NCBI RefSeq assembly: GCF_001653335.1
Contig: NZ_CP015079.1
Coordinates: forward strand, 3,596,001 to 3,660,000
Length of the DNA: 64,000 bases
Origin: Nocardioides dokdonensis FR1436
Lineage (GTDB): Bacteria; Actinomycetota; Actinomycetes; Propionibacteriales; Nocardioidaceae
Direction of reading: 5' to 3'
The notes under the pieces are model-generated. The model was given only the letters and a program-made list of their open reading frames with translations, had not been told where the DNA came from and did no database searches. A program made the translations under genes and the position numbers. Positions 48,514 to 56,530 of the stretch are shown here, in pieces (position 1 is the first letter of the stretch; each line of letters starts with the position of its first letter).

Positions 48514-50014
48514 GCCACGACGCCGCCCGCCGCGTGTGGGTCGCCCTCGTGGCCGGCTCCATCCGGTCGTGGAGGTTCGCGATCATTCGCGAGCGCGGAT
48601 TGGCGGCGAACACGTCGTGGTGGTCGCGCACGAAGGTCCAGTAGAGGGCGTCCCAGTCGGCCTCCCAGTCCCCGCGCGGCAGGTCGCTCATCTTGCGCAG
48701 GTAGTTGGACCCCGAGACGTAGGGCTTGGTGGTGACCGCCTCCCCGGAGGCGAACTGGCTCATGGCGTAGACGTTGGGCACCATCACCCAGTCGTAGGCG
48801 TCGACGAACATCTCCATGAACCACTCGTAGACGCTGTCGGGGTCGGTGCGCAGCAGGCACATCGCGTTGCCCAGCACCATCAGCCGCTCGATGTGGTGGG
48901 CGTAGCCGGTGTCCAGCACCCGGCGCAGCACCAGGTCGACGGGCTCGAGCCCGGTCTCCGCGGTCCACCACCCGTCGTCGAGCGGACGGGAGTGCTCGAG
49001 GTGGTTGCGGCTGCGCAGCTGCCGCCCCCACAGCGCGTAGCAGGCGCGCATGTACTCCCGCCAGCCGATGACCTGCCGCACGAACCCCTCCAGGCTCGGC
49101 AGCGGCACGTCGTGGGCCTCGGCGTGCTCGAGCGCGCGCTCGAGCACGTGGCCCGGGTCGAGGAGGCCGATGTTGAGCCCCGGCGTCATCAGCGCGTGGA
49201 AGACGTAGGGGTGCGCGGCCGAGATGGCGTCCTCGAACGGGCCGAACTGCTCGAAGCGCTCGGTGAGGAACTCCTCGTACGACGCCTCCGCCTCGGCGTG
49301 GTCGGTCGGCCAGCCGAACCCCTGCGGGTCACCGGGGTTGTCCGGGAAGGCACGACGCACCCAGGCGATCGCGTCCTCGACGTGCGGGTGCCGCTGCTCC
49401 CGGCCGGGCCACGGGACCCGGGGCACCGGGTGCGACCTCGGCAGCTTCCTGCGGTTGTCCTCGTCGAAGGACCAGCGTCCGCCCACCGGGTCGCCGGTGT
49501 CGGTGACCAGCACGTCGAGGCGCTTGCGCTGCCAGGAGTAGAAGTGCTGCATCCGTGCGCTGCGTCCGCGCGGGCCGGAGGCACCGTCGAAGTGCTCGGC
49601 CAGCTGGGCCCGGGTGGTGAGGAAGCACGGGCTGTCGAGGACGTCCTCGGCCCGCAGCTCGTAGCCCCCGTCGGCCAGCGCTGCGGTCAGGTCGCGGCTG
49701 AGCCAGTCGTCGACGACGTCGTACGCCGTCACCTGCTGCGGCGCGAGCCGCTCGACGACCACGGCGAGCGCCCGGCGGCTGGTGGTGCGCCCGTCGGTGT
49801 CGACCTGCTCGACGGTGAAGCCGGCCTCGCGCAGGCGGTCGGCGAAGCGGCGCATGCTCGCGCGGTGCAGGACCAGCTTGTGGGTGTGGAAGCGGTACTG
49901 CCGGAAGAGCAGGTCGTGCTCGACCAGCACGAAGACGGTTCCGGCCGGCGCCTCGAGGTGCTCGACGAAGAGCTGGTGCGGCAGCACCAGGCGCACGTGC
50001 GGGGTGGCCGGCAT
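48497..50014 (-). CDS. Cryptochrome/photolyase-related protein (PhrB/CryPro family) lacking Fe-S cysteines
   Basis: 505 residues. The N-terminus (HVRLVLPHQLFVEHL, VFVLVEHDLLFRQYRFHTHK) and the FAD domain (REYMRACYALWG; YAHHIERLMVLGNAMCLL; FVDAYDWVMVPNVYAMSQFA; TTKPYVSGSNYLRKMSDLP) match bacterial (6-4) photolyase-like proteins. In that family, KMSDYC..C...C follows and binds a [4Fe-4S] cluster; here it reads KMSDLPRGDWEADWDALYW, so three cluster cysteines are missing. Repair activity is therefore uncertain. Converges on the gdx gene. Confidence 0.87.
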   Translation of the reverse strand: MPATPHVRLVLPHQLFVEHLEAPAGTVFVLVEHDLLFRQYRFHTHKLVLHRASMRRFADRLREAGFTVEQVDTDGRTTSRRALAVVVERLAPQQVTAYDVVDDWLSRDLTAALADGGYELRAEDVLDSPCFLTTRAQLAEHFDGASGPRGRSARMQHFYSWQRKRLDVLVTDTGDPVGGRWSFDEDNRRKLPRSHPVPRVPWPGREQRHPHVEDAIAWVRRAFPDNPGDPQGFGWPTDHAEAEASYEEFLTERFEQFGPFEDAISAAHPYVFHALMTPGLNIGLLDPGHVLERALEHAEAHDVPLPSLEGFVRQVIGWREYMRACYALWGRQLRSRNHLEHSRPLDDGWWTAETGLEPVDLVLRRVLDTGYAHHIERLMVLGNAMCLLRTDPDSVYEWFMEMFVDAYDWVMVPNVYAMSQFASGEAVTTKPYVSGSNYLRKMSDLPRGDWEADWDALYWTFVRDHHDVFAANPRSRMIANLHDRMEPATRATHTRRAASWLSPPA

Positions 50015-50049
50015 GTCGCGACCCTAGGCACGGTCGGCCCGGGCGCCCC

Positions 50050-50637
50050 TCACCCGCCGGGAGCCGGGACCGCGCGCCCCGGCAGGTCGAGCACCCGCAC
50101 CGTGCGCCGGTCGAGGCTCAGGGCTGCTCGAGGGTCGTCCCGGTCGATCCGCAGCTCGCTGGTCACCGAGACGGAGACGGGCGCGAGCCGCAACAGCTCT
50201 GCCAGCCGCTCCCCCACCTCCCGCTGCTGCGCGAGGAGCTGCTCGGTCGGGGTCTCCCCCACCACCTGGCGCAGGAAGGCGACCGCCAGCGCGTCCAGGA
50301 CGTCCAGGTCCGCGTCGGCCACACCCCGCCCGAGCAGCACGTCCTCCTCGCGCTGGTCCGGCGCGACCACGAGCCGGACCCGCGCCGCGACCATGATGTT
50401 GTCCGCGGTGATCAGGGGCTCGCCGCTGCGCACCAGCTCGCGTGGGCGCAGGTCCACCGTGTGCACGGCCTGACTCCCGAACCACCGCCACGACAGCCCG
50501 GGCTCCAGGACCGTCCCGGGGCGACCGATCAGCTCACCCCGGTGACCTGCCGGGACCCGCACCAGCGAGAGCTGGACGACGACCGCGGCCGCGACGAGGA
50601 CAGCGAGCACGACGAGGACGGTCCCGAGAAGATCCAT
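50050..50637 (-). CDS. Single-pass SPFH/band 7-like membrane protein
   Basis: 195 residues. The N-terminal helix (LLGTVLVVLAVLVAAAVVVQL) is followed by a short SPFH-like domain (VRVPAGHRGELIGRPGTVLEPGL, VHTVDLRPRELV, ITADNIMVAARVRLVV). It lacks the long C-terminal coiled coil of stomatins, so it is a compact variant. Function unknown. ATG; its start is 22 bp from the divergent hydrolase. Confidence 0.7.
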   Translation of the reverse strand: MDLLGTVLVVLAVLVAAAVVVQLSLVRVPAGHRGELIGRPGTVLEPGLSWRWFGSQAVHTVDLRPRELVRSGEPLITADNIMVAARVRLVVAPDQREEDVLLGRGVADADLDVLDALAVAFLRQVVGETPTEQLLAQQREVGERLAELLRLAPVSVSVTSELRIDRDDPRAALSLDRRTVRVLDLPGRAVPAPGG

Positions 50638-50659
50638 GCCGGAAGCCTAGAGTCGCGCC

Positions 50660-51379
50660 ATGACTCTCCCCGACTCCTGGGTCCCCGGTGCGCACACCGC
50701 CAGCGGGGTCACCCACCCCACGTTCCGGAAGGGCACCGGCCCGGGCGTGGTCGTCGTCCACGAGATCCCGGGCCTGACCGCCGAGGTCGTCGGCTTCGCC
50801 GACGAGCTCGTCGAGGCCGGCTACACCGTGGTGCTGCCCCACCTGTTCGGCGAGGCGGGGCGTTCGATGAGCACGGGCCAGGTGGCGAAGGTCTTCCCCC
50901 GCGTCTGCATCAGCCGCGAGTTCACGGTGCTCGCAGCGGGCGAGACCTCGCCCGTCGTCGGGTGGCTCCGCGACCTCGCCAGCACGCTGCACGACGAGCT
51001 CGGCGGCCCCGGCGTCGGTGCCCTGGGCATGTGCTTCACCGGAGGGTTCGCCCTGGCGATGGCCGTCGACACCTCGGTAGCCGCGCCGGTGCTGTGCCAG
51101 CCCTCGCTGCCGCTCCCGATCGGACGCCGGCGCGCGGGTGACCTGGGCCTCTCCCCCGCCGATCTCGACTCCGTCAGGCAGCGCGGCTGCAGCGTGCTGG
51201 GCCTGCAGTTCGACAAGGACCCGACCACCGGCACCCGCTTCGACACCCTCGACAGGGAGCTCGGGAACGCCTTCATCCGCGTCGACCTCCCCGGCCGAGG
51301 CCACTCCACCGTCACCGTGCACCGCCGCCAGGAGGCCGTCGACGCGGTGCTGTCCTTCTTCGACGCCCAGCTCCGCTGA
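50660..51379 (+). CDS. Dienelactone hydrolase family protein
   Basis: 239 residues, DLH fold. The nucleophile elbow is GALGMCFTGGFAL (Cys, about 119), and the His is in LPGRGHSTVTVH (about 213); GVVVVHEIPGL holds the conserved Glu. Typical of Cys-type DLH enzymes acting on lactones or esters; the natural substrate is not clear. Not preceded by a KstR box. Confidence 0.85.
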   Translation: MTLPDSWVPGAHTASGVTHPTFRKGTGPGVVVVHEIPGLTAEVVGFADELVEAGYTVVLPHLFGEAGRSMSTGQVAKVFPRVCISREFTVLAAGETSPVVGWLRDLASTLHDELGGPGVGALGMCFTGGFALAMAVDTSVAAPVLCQPSLPLPIGRRRAGDLGLSPADLDSVRQRGCSVLGLQFDKDPTTGTRFDTLDRELGNAFIRVDLPGRGHSTVTVHRRQEAVDAVLSFFDAQLR

Positions 51380-51704
51380 CCTCGAGCCGGCCCGGAGAAA
51401 CCAGCCGGCTCGCGGTCATACGGCGCGGTCCAGGACCCGCCGCAGGTGCTGCTCCACACGTTGGCGCTCGGCGTACGCCGTCACGAATCCAGGCTTCCCC
51501 GGCGGAGGGAGGAACCCAGAGCTCTTCGACGCCGGTGACCTCGAACGACTGCGCTGCGACCCAGCGCAGGGCCGAGGCGACGTCGACGTCTTCCTGGAGC
51601 ACGTCGGCATTCCACCACGCTCACGCAGTGGTCACCCACGACAAGCAGGAGTGCCTCAGACGTGTCGGCAGTGACCACTCCGGCGCGCGACCCCCGGCTC
51701 GTCG
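51380..51704. other. Intergenic region without a supportable gene
   Basis: About 325 bp between convergent genes. On the reverse strand, about 51620-51420 translates as WNADVLQEDVDVASALRWVA and continues with protein-like composition, but it is preceded by an in-frame stop and has no start or Shine-Dalgarno, so it may be a decayed gene end. No clear terminator hairpin was seen. Confidence 0.4.
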
Positions 51705-52880
51705 TCAGGCGGAGAGGATCAGGCCGCTGGTGGGGACGCCGGTGCCGGCGGTGACCAGCACGTGCGAGGACGAGGCGGCCTCGACCTGGTTGACCGACGT
51801 GCCGCGGACCTGGCGCACGCCCTCGGCGATGCCGTTCATCCCGTGGATGTAGGCCTCGCCGAGCTGACCGCCGTGGGTGTTGAGCGGCAGCCGGCCACCG
51901 ATCTCGATGGCGCCGTCGGCGATGAAGGCCGGCGCCTCGCCACGCCCGCAGAAACCGAGCTCCTCGAGCTGCATCAGCACGTACGGCGTGAAGTGGTCGT
52001 AGAGGATCGCCATCGGCATGTCGTCGGGGCGCAGCCCCGACTGGCGCCACAGCTCGCGGCCCACCACGCCCATCTCGGGGATGCCGATGTCGTCGCGGTA
52101 GTAGGACGTCATCACGAACTGGTCGCGGCCGCTGCCCTGCGCCGCCGCAGTGACGTACGCCGGCTTCTGGGGCAGGTCGCGGGCCCGCTCGGCCGAGACC
52201 ACGACGATGGCCTGGGCGCCGTCGGACTCCTGGCAGCAGTCGAGCAGGTGCAACGGGTCCACGATCATCCGCGAGGCCTGGTGGTCCTCGAGGGTGATCG
52301 GACGGCCGTGGAAGAAGGCGTTCGGGTTGGTGGCCGCGTGGCGGCGGTCGGCCACCGCGACGCGACCGAAGTCCTCCGAGGTGGCGCCGTACTCGTGCAT
52401 GTAGCGACGCGCCTGCATCGCGACCGTGGCCGCCGGCGTGCCCAGGCCCATGGGGTAGGACCACGCGTTGTCCAGGCCGTTGGTGTTGACCTGCGCGTTG
52501 GCGGCCACCGACACCTGGCCGAACCTGTCGCCGGAGCGCTCGTTGAAGGCGCGGTAGCAGACCACCACGTCGGCGACGCCGGTCGCGACGGCCATCGCGG
52601 CCTGCTGGACGGTGGCGCACGCGGCACCGCCGCCGTAGTTGATGCGGCTGAAGAAGCGCAGCTCGCCGATGCCGAGCTCGCGGGCGACCGCGATCTCGCT
52701 GTTGGCGTCCATCGTGAACGTGGTCAGGCCGTCGACGTCGGCCATCGTCAGACCGGCGTCCTCGACGGCGCTGCGCACGGCCTCGACCGCGAGCTGCAGC
52801 TCGGAGCGTCCCGACGCCTTGGAGAACTCGGTGGCGCCGATGCCCGCGATGGCCGCCTTGCCGGCCAGTGAGCGACTCAT
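51705..52880 (-). CDS. ltp2: Steroid side-chain aldolase Ltp2 (thiolase-like)
   Basis: Ltp2 catalyses retro-aldol cleavage of the C22 steroid-CoA, releasing propionyl-CoA and leaving the C17 ketone. 391 residues, SCP-x thiolase fold: KAAIAGIGATEFSKASGRSE, RINYGGGAACATVQQAAMAV, YDHFTPYVLMQLEELGFC and PLNTHGGQLGEAYIHGMNG. It needs the DUF35 domain of ChsH2 for activity. ATG overlaps the chsH1 stop (ATGA). Last gene of the operon, order as Rv3544c-Rv3540c. Confidence 0.93.
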   Translation of the reverse strand: MSRSLAGKAAIAGIGATEFSKASGRSELQLAVEAVRSAVEDAGLTMADVDGLTTFTMDANSEIAVARELGIGELRFFSRINYGGGAACATVQQAAMAVATGVADVVVCYRAFNERSGDRFGQVSVAANAQVNTNGLDNAWSYPMGLGTPAATVAMQARRYMHEYGATSEDFGRVAVADRRHAATNPNAFFHGRPITLEDHQASRMIVDPLHLLDCCQESDGAQAIVVVSAERARDLPQKPAYVTAAAQGSGRDQFVMTSYYRDDIGIPEMGVVGRELWRQSGLRPDDMPMAILYDHFTPYVLMQLEELGFCGRGEAPAFIADGAIEIGGRLPLNTHGGQLGEAYIHGMNGIAEGVRQVRGTSVNQVEAASSSHVLVTAGTGVPTSGLILSA

Positions 52881-53308
52881 GCGTGGTCCTCCGGGATAGC
52901 GTCGGGCAGGGCGACCTTGACGGTGCCGATGACGTGGTCGCCCAGCGACACCGCGCCGGTGACCTCGAGCTCCGCGACGCCGTCCTCGACGGCGACCACC
53001 TCACCGGTGAAGCGGAGCGTGTCGTAGGGGTACGCGGGCGCGCCGAGGCGGATCGAGATGCCGCGGACGTCGACCCCTGCGCCGGCGTGGTCGGTGACGT
53101 AGCGCTCGACCAGCGCGGTGGAGGTGAGGATGTTCATGAAGATGTCCTTCGACCCGGCCGCCTGGGCGATGTCGCGGTCGTGGTGGACGTCCTGGAAGTC
53201 GCGGGTCGCGATCGCGGTGCTCACGATCAGCGTCGGGGTCAGCGGCAGGCTCCACTCGGGCAGGACGGCGCCCGGGGTCAGTGCCACGGGCGTGCTCTCG
53301 GTGCTCAT
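52877..53308 (-). CDS. chsH1: MaoC-like enoyl-CoA hydratase subunit ChsH1
   Basis: 143 residues, single hot-dog domain. Hydratase motif ATRDFQDVHHDRDIAQAAG (Asp...His) and DIFMNILTSTALVERYVTD. Pairs with the MaoC half of ChsH2 to hydrate the 3-carbon steroid side chain. Translationally coupled on both sides by ATGA overlaps: with the DUF35 gene upstream and ltp2 downstream. Slightly longer than Rv3541c. Confidence 0.92.
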   Translation of the reverse strand: MSTESTPVALTPGAVLPEWSLPLTPTLIVSTAIATRDFQDVHHDRDIAQAAGSKDIFMNILTSTALVERYVTDHAGAGVDVRGISIRLGAPAYPYDTLRFTGEVVAVEDGVAELEVTGAVSLGDHVIGTVKVALPDAIPEDHA

Positions 53309-53700
53309 GCGCGCCTCCAGATCGGCAGGGTCAGGTCGTCGTCGACACGGTGGAAGTCCACCTGCACGGCCATCCCGATCTCGACCTCGTCGTCGGCGAC
53401 GCCGACGAGCTCACCGAGCATCCGGGGGCCCTCCTCGAGGTCGACGAGCGCGATCAGGATCGGCAGCTCCTTGCCGGGCACGGGCGGGTAGCGGTGCACG
53501 ACGTAGGAGAAGACGGTGCCGCGACCCGAGACCACGCGGTGCCCCCGGTCCAGGGCCAGGCACTCGGGGCACGAGGGACCCGGCGGGAAGCGCAGCGCGC
53601 CGCAGGCGTTGCAGGTCTGCACCCGGAGCTCGCCGGCGCGGGTGCCCTCCCAGAAGAACTGCGTGTCGCGGTTCACCTGGGGCCGCAGCACGGCGCTCAC
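53305..53700 (-). CDS. Stand-alone DUF35 (OB-fold/zinc) half of ChsH2
   Basis: 131 residues, starting VSAVLRPQVNRDTQFFWEGT. Zinc knuckle CNACGALRFPPGPSCPEC and OB-fold GRGTVFSYVVHRYPPVPG, ILIALVDLEEGPRMLGEL. In M. tuberculosis this domain is the C-terminus of the single ChsH2 chain (Rv3542c) and activates Ltp2. Here it is separate: GTG with GGAG 8 nt upstream, overlapping the MaoC gene stop (GTGA). The frames are different, so they cannot be one chain without frameshifting. Confidence 0.9.
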   Translation of the reverse strand: MSAVLRPQVNRDTQFFWEGTRAGELRVQTCNACGALRFPPGPSCPECLALDRGHRVVSGRGTVFSYVVHRYPPVPGKELPILIALVDLEEGPRMLGELVGVADDEVEIGMAVQVDFHRVDDDLTLPIWRRA

Positions 53701-54227
53701 GAGGCGCTCCGCGGGACGAACTTGAGCACCCGGAAGAGCATGGAGGCCACCGGCTCGGCTTCTCCGCTGTCGTGGTCGACGTACCAGGTCGAGCGGGACG
53801 TCACGAAGTAGCCGACGCCCATGCCGGTGCGCTTGGGCCCCACCACGGAGTCGAGCGCGGTGGTGACCCGGACCTGCTCGCCGACCAGCAGCGTGCGGTG
53901 GTAGGTCTGGTCGGAGTTGGTCCCGAGCACGGCGGTGAAGCCGGCGTCGGTGAGCACGCCCATCATCGCGTGCAGCGGGTCGTCCTCGGAGGCACGACCG
54001 CCCTGGCCGTACATCGTCCACACCTGCGCCATCGACGGCGGGGCCTCGCCCTCGTGCCAGCGCGGGTTGTCGTTGCCCATCGCCTCGACCCAGTTGTTGA
54101 TCGTGGTCTGGTTGACCGGGTCGCGGGCCCAGCGCTGGGCGGCCTCGCCCCAGCCCTGGATGCGCTCGGCCTCGGCGCGCACGTGCTCGTGCACCTCGGG
54201 GTCGACGCCGTGCAGCTCCGCGCTCAT
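53697..54227 (-). CDS. chsH2: MaoC half of ChsH2, separate gene
   Basis: 176 residues matching the N-terminal part of ChsH2: TINNWVEAMGNDNPRW, AQVWTMYGQGGRASEDDPLH and AVLGTNSDQTYHRTLLVGE, a hot-dog fold. ChsH2 lacks the catalytic dyad in its family and complements ChsH1. It ends LFRVLKFVPRSAS, at the point where the fused homolog would continue into DUF35. ATG overlaps the fadE28-29 stop (ATGA), and the GTG of the DUF35 gene overlaps its stop. Confidence 0.88.
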   Translation of the reverse strand: MSAELHGVDPEVHEHVRAEAERIQGWGEAAQRWARDPVNQTTINNWVEAMGNDNPRWHEGEAPPSMAQVWTMYGQGGRASEDDPLHAMMGVLTDAGFTAVLGTNSDQTYHRTLLVGEQVRVTTALDSVVGPKRTGMGVGYFVTSRSTWYVDHDSGEAEPVASMLFRVLKFVPRSAS

Positions 54228-56410
54228 CGGGGCACCCGCGGCAGGCCGAGACCGAACATCGCGATCAGCTCGCGCTGCACCTCCTGGACGCCACCACCGA
54301 AGGTGAGGACGAGGTTGCGCTTGGCCTGGGCGTCCAGGTACTCGAGCAGCGACCGGGTCGCGGGCTCGGCCGGGTCGCCGTGGCGGTGCACGACCGCGAC
54401 CAGGTCGGCGGCCAGGTGCTGCACCTGGTCGGCGGCGAAGACCTTCGACGACGACGCGTCACCGACCGAGACCTCCCCGCTGGCGCCCGCCCGGGCGACC
54501 TCCCAGTTGAGCAGCTCGTTGACGCGGAACGCCGCGGTCACCCGCCCCATCACGTCCACGACGTCGGGGCGGTCCAGCACGTCGTGCTCGCGCGCCCAGC
54601 GGGCGACCCGGTCGCGCAGGCCCTCGATGCGGCCGGCGGGCCCGAGCATGACGCGCTCGTGGTTGAGCTGGGTGGTGATCAGCTTCCAGCCCTGGTTCTC
54701 CTCGCCGACCAGCATGTCGACGGGCACCCGCACGTCGTTGAAGTACGTCGCGTTGACGTGGTGCGAGCCGTCGGCGGTGATGATCGGGGTCCAGGAGTAG
54801 CCCGGGTCGGAGGTGTCGACGATCAGGATCGAGATGCCCTTGTGCTTGGGCGCGTCCGGGTCGGTGCGCACCGCGAGCCACAGGTAGTCGGCCTGGTGCC
54901 CGCCGGTGGTCCACATCTTCTGGCCGTTGACGATGAAGTGGTCGCCGTCGCGGCGCGCGGTGGTGCGCAGCGCGGCGAGGTCGGTGCCGGCGTCGGCCTC
55001 GGAGTAACCGATGGCGAAGTGGACGTCACCGCGCAGGATGCGCTCGAGGAACATCTCCTTCTGCTTGTCGGTGCCGTAGCGGATCAGCGTGGGGCCGACC
55101 GTCTGCAGCGTCACGGCCGGCAGGTGCACGTCGGCCCACTGGGCCTCGTTGGCGAAGATGGTCTGCTCGACCTCGCCGAGGCCGTGGCCGCCGTACTCCT
55201 TGGGCCAGCCGACGCCCATCCAGCCGTCCTCCCCCATCCGGCGCACCGTGCGCTGGTAGACCTCGCCGTGGCGGTCGGTGCCCATCTCGCGGTGGTCCTC
55301 GTCGCCGGCCAGGGAGGAGAAGTAGGCGCGCAGCTCGGCCTTGAGCTCGCGCTGGGCCGCGGTGAGCTCGAGGTTCTTCGCGTCCGCGCTCTCCAGCGGG
55401 ACGTCCTGGCCCAGGGCCCCCAGGTCGTGCGCGATGTCGGTGATCTGCGAGAAGTAGTGGTGCAGCGGGTAGGTCTCGTCGACGCCCATCCCGCCGTGCA
55501 GGTGGTGGCAGGTGCGCAGGGCCGCGGGCCCCTGCGAGCACACCCAGTAGGCCGCGACCGCGAGGTCGTCGGCGGCCTCGAGGCCGGCGCCCACGCGCCA
55601 CGCGGCGTTGCGGGCCGCGAGGTCGGTGGTGCGGGAGGCGATGTAGACGTCGGCGACCTGCATCGCCACGGCCTGGAACTGCGCCAGGGTGCGGCCGAAC
55701 TGCTCGCGACCCTTGACGTAGTCGGCGGTCAGGTCGCGCGCACCGGCGAGCACGCCCGCGGCGCTGAGGCAGAGCCCGGCGACCGCGTGCGCGTCGAGCG
55801 TCGCCGCGGCGCCCTCGCCGAGCAGCTCGGCGGGAGCCCCGTCGAGGACGACGGTGTGGCGGACGACGCGGCTGGAGGTGGGCGACTCCTCGAGGGTCAC
55901 GCCGGGGCCCTGGGGGTCGACCAGCGCGACGACGGTGCGCTCACCCTCGCGCGCCGTGACGAGCAGGCGGGCCGCCGAGTCGGCATGGGTGACCGAGATC
56001 TTGCGGCCGCTCACCGTCCCGTCGGCGTACGTCGTGGCGGGCGCGGAGCCGAGGCGGGCGCCGACCTCGCGCAGCGCGGGGGTCAGCATCGTCTCGCCGG
56101 TCGCGACCCCGGGCAGCCACGCCTTCCGCTGGGCGTCGGTGCCGTGCGCGGCCAGGGTCGGCACGGCGCAGGCCAGCGTCTCCCACACGGGCAGGCGGAC
56201 GGTCCGGGCGCCGGTCTCGTGCAGCAGCACACCGACCTCGGCGAGACCGAGCCCCTCGCCGCCGTGCTCCTCGGGGACGGGCAGTCCCAGCAGGCCCGCA
56301 GAGGCGAGATCGGCCCAGGTGGCGTCGCGGTCGAGCGCCTCCCGCACCACGGAGCGCACCGCCTCCACCGACTCCTGGTGCTCTTCGACGTCGTATCCGT
56401 CCAGCGACAC
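54224..56410 (-). CDS. fadE28-fadE29: Fused FadE28-FadE29 acyl-CoA dehydrogenase (ChsE1-ChsE2)
   Basis: 728 residues holding two complete ACAD units. Residues about 1-345 resemble FadE28 (GLLGLPVPEEHGGEGLGLAE; GREQFGRTLAQFQAVAMQVADV; HLHGGMGVDETYPLHHYF). Residues about 360-728 resemble FadE29 (VGWPKEYGGHGLGEVEQTIF; GYSEADAGTDLAALRTTAR; GQKMWTTGGHQADYLWLAVR; TFGGGVQEVQRELIA). These are separate subunits of an alpha2beta2 enzyme in M. tuberculosis, where they dehydrogenate the 3-carbon side chain. The junction DAKNLELTAAQRELKAEL has no start codon. Start GTG (VSLDGYDVEE) with GGAGG 8 nt upstream. First gene of the operon ending in ltp2. Confidence 0.92.
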   Translation of the reverse strand: MSLDGYDVEEHQESVEAVRSVVREALDRDATWADLASAGLLGLPVPEEHGGEGLGLAEVGVLLHETGARTVRLPVWETLACAVPTLAAHGTDAQRKAWLPGVATGETMLTPALREVGARLGSAPATTYADGTVSGRKISVTHADSAARLLVTAREGERTVVALVDPQGPGVTLEESPTSSRVVRHTVVLDGAPAELLGEGAAATLDAHAVAGLCLSAAGVLAGARDLTADYVKGREQFGRTLAQFQAVAMQVADVYIASRTTDLAARNAAWRVGAGLEAADDLAVAAYWVCSQGPAALRTCHHLHGGMGVDETYPLHHYFSQITDIAHDLGALGQDVPLESADAKNLELTAAQRELKAELRAYFSSLAGDEDHREMGTDRHGEVYQRTVRRMGEDGWMGVGWPKEYGGHGLGEVEQTIFANEAQWADVHLPAVTLQTVGPTLIRYGTDKQKEMFLERILRGDVHFAIGYSEADAGTDLAALRTTARRDGDHFIVNGQKMWTTGGHQADYLWLAVRTDPDAPKHKGISILIVDTSDPGYSWTPIITADGSHHVNATYFNDVRVPVDMLVGEENQGWKLITTQLNHERVMLGPAGRIEGLRDRVARWAREHDVLDRPDVVDVMGRVTAAFRVNELLNWEVARAGASGEVSVGDASSSKVFAADQVQHLAADLVAVVHRHGDPAEPATRSLLEYLDAQAKRNLVLTFGGGVQEVQRELIAMFGLGLPRVPR

Positions 56411-56460
56411 GGTCCCGGCCTCCAACTCTCGGCATGACACACACTTCAGACCCCACGAAC

Positions 56461-56475
56461 TGTAACGTGTTCTAC
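56461..56475. promoter_or_regulatory. KstR-type operator, fadE28-29 operon / hydrolase
   Basis: TGTAACGTGTTCTAC, core AAC-GT-GTT. It lies 50 bp before the fused-dehydrogenase GTG and 55 bp before the divergent alpha/beta hydrolase GTG, so both may be controlled. Confidence 0.87.
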
Positions 56476-56530
56476 CCCACCCGTCTGTGGTGGTCCCGCT
56501 GACTCGGACTGAACTGGACAGGAACTCATC

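Noticed and set aside
51420..51620. A short gene on the reverse strand after ltp2
   Set aside because: Protein-like composition but no start codon with ribosome site and an in-frame stop; at most a remnant.
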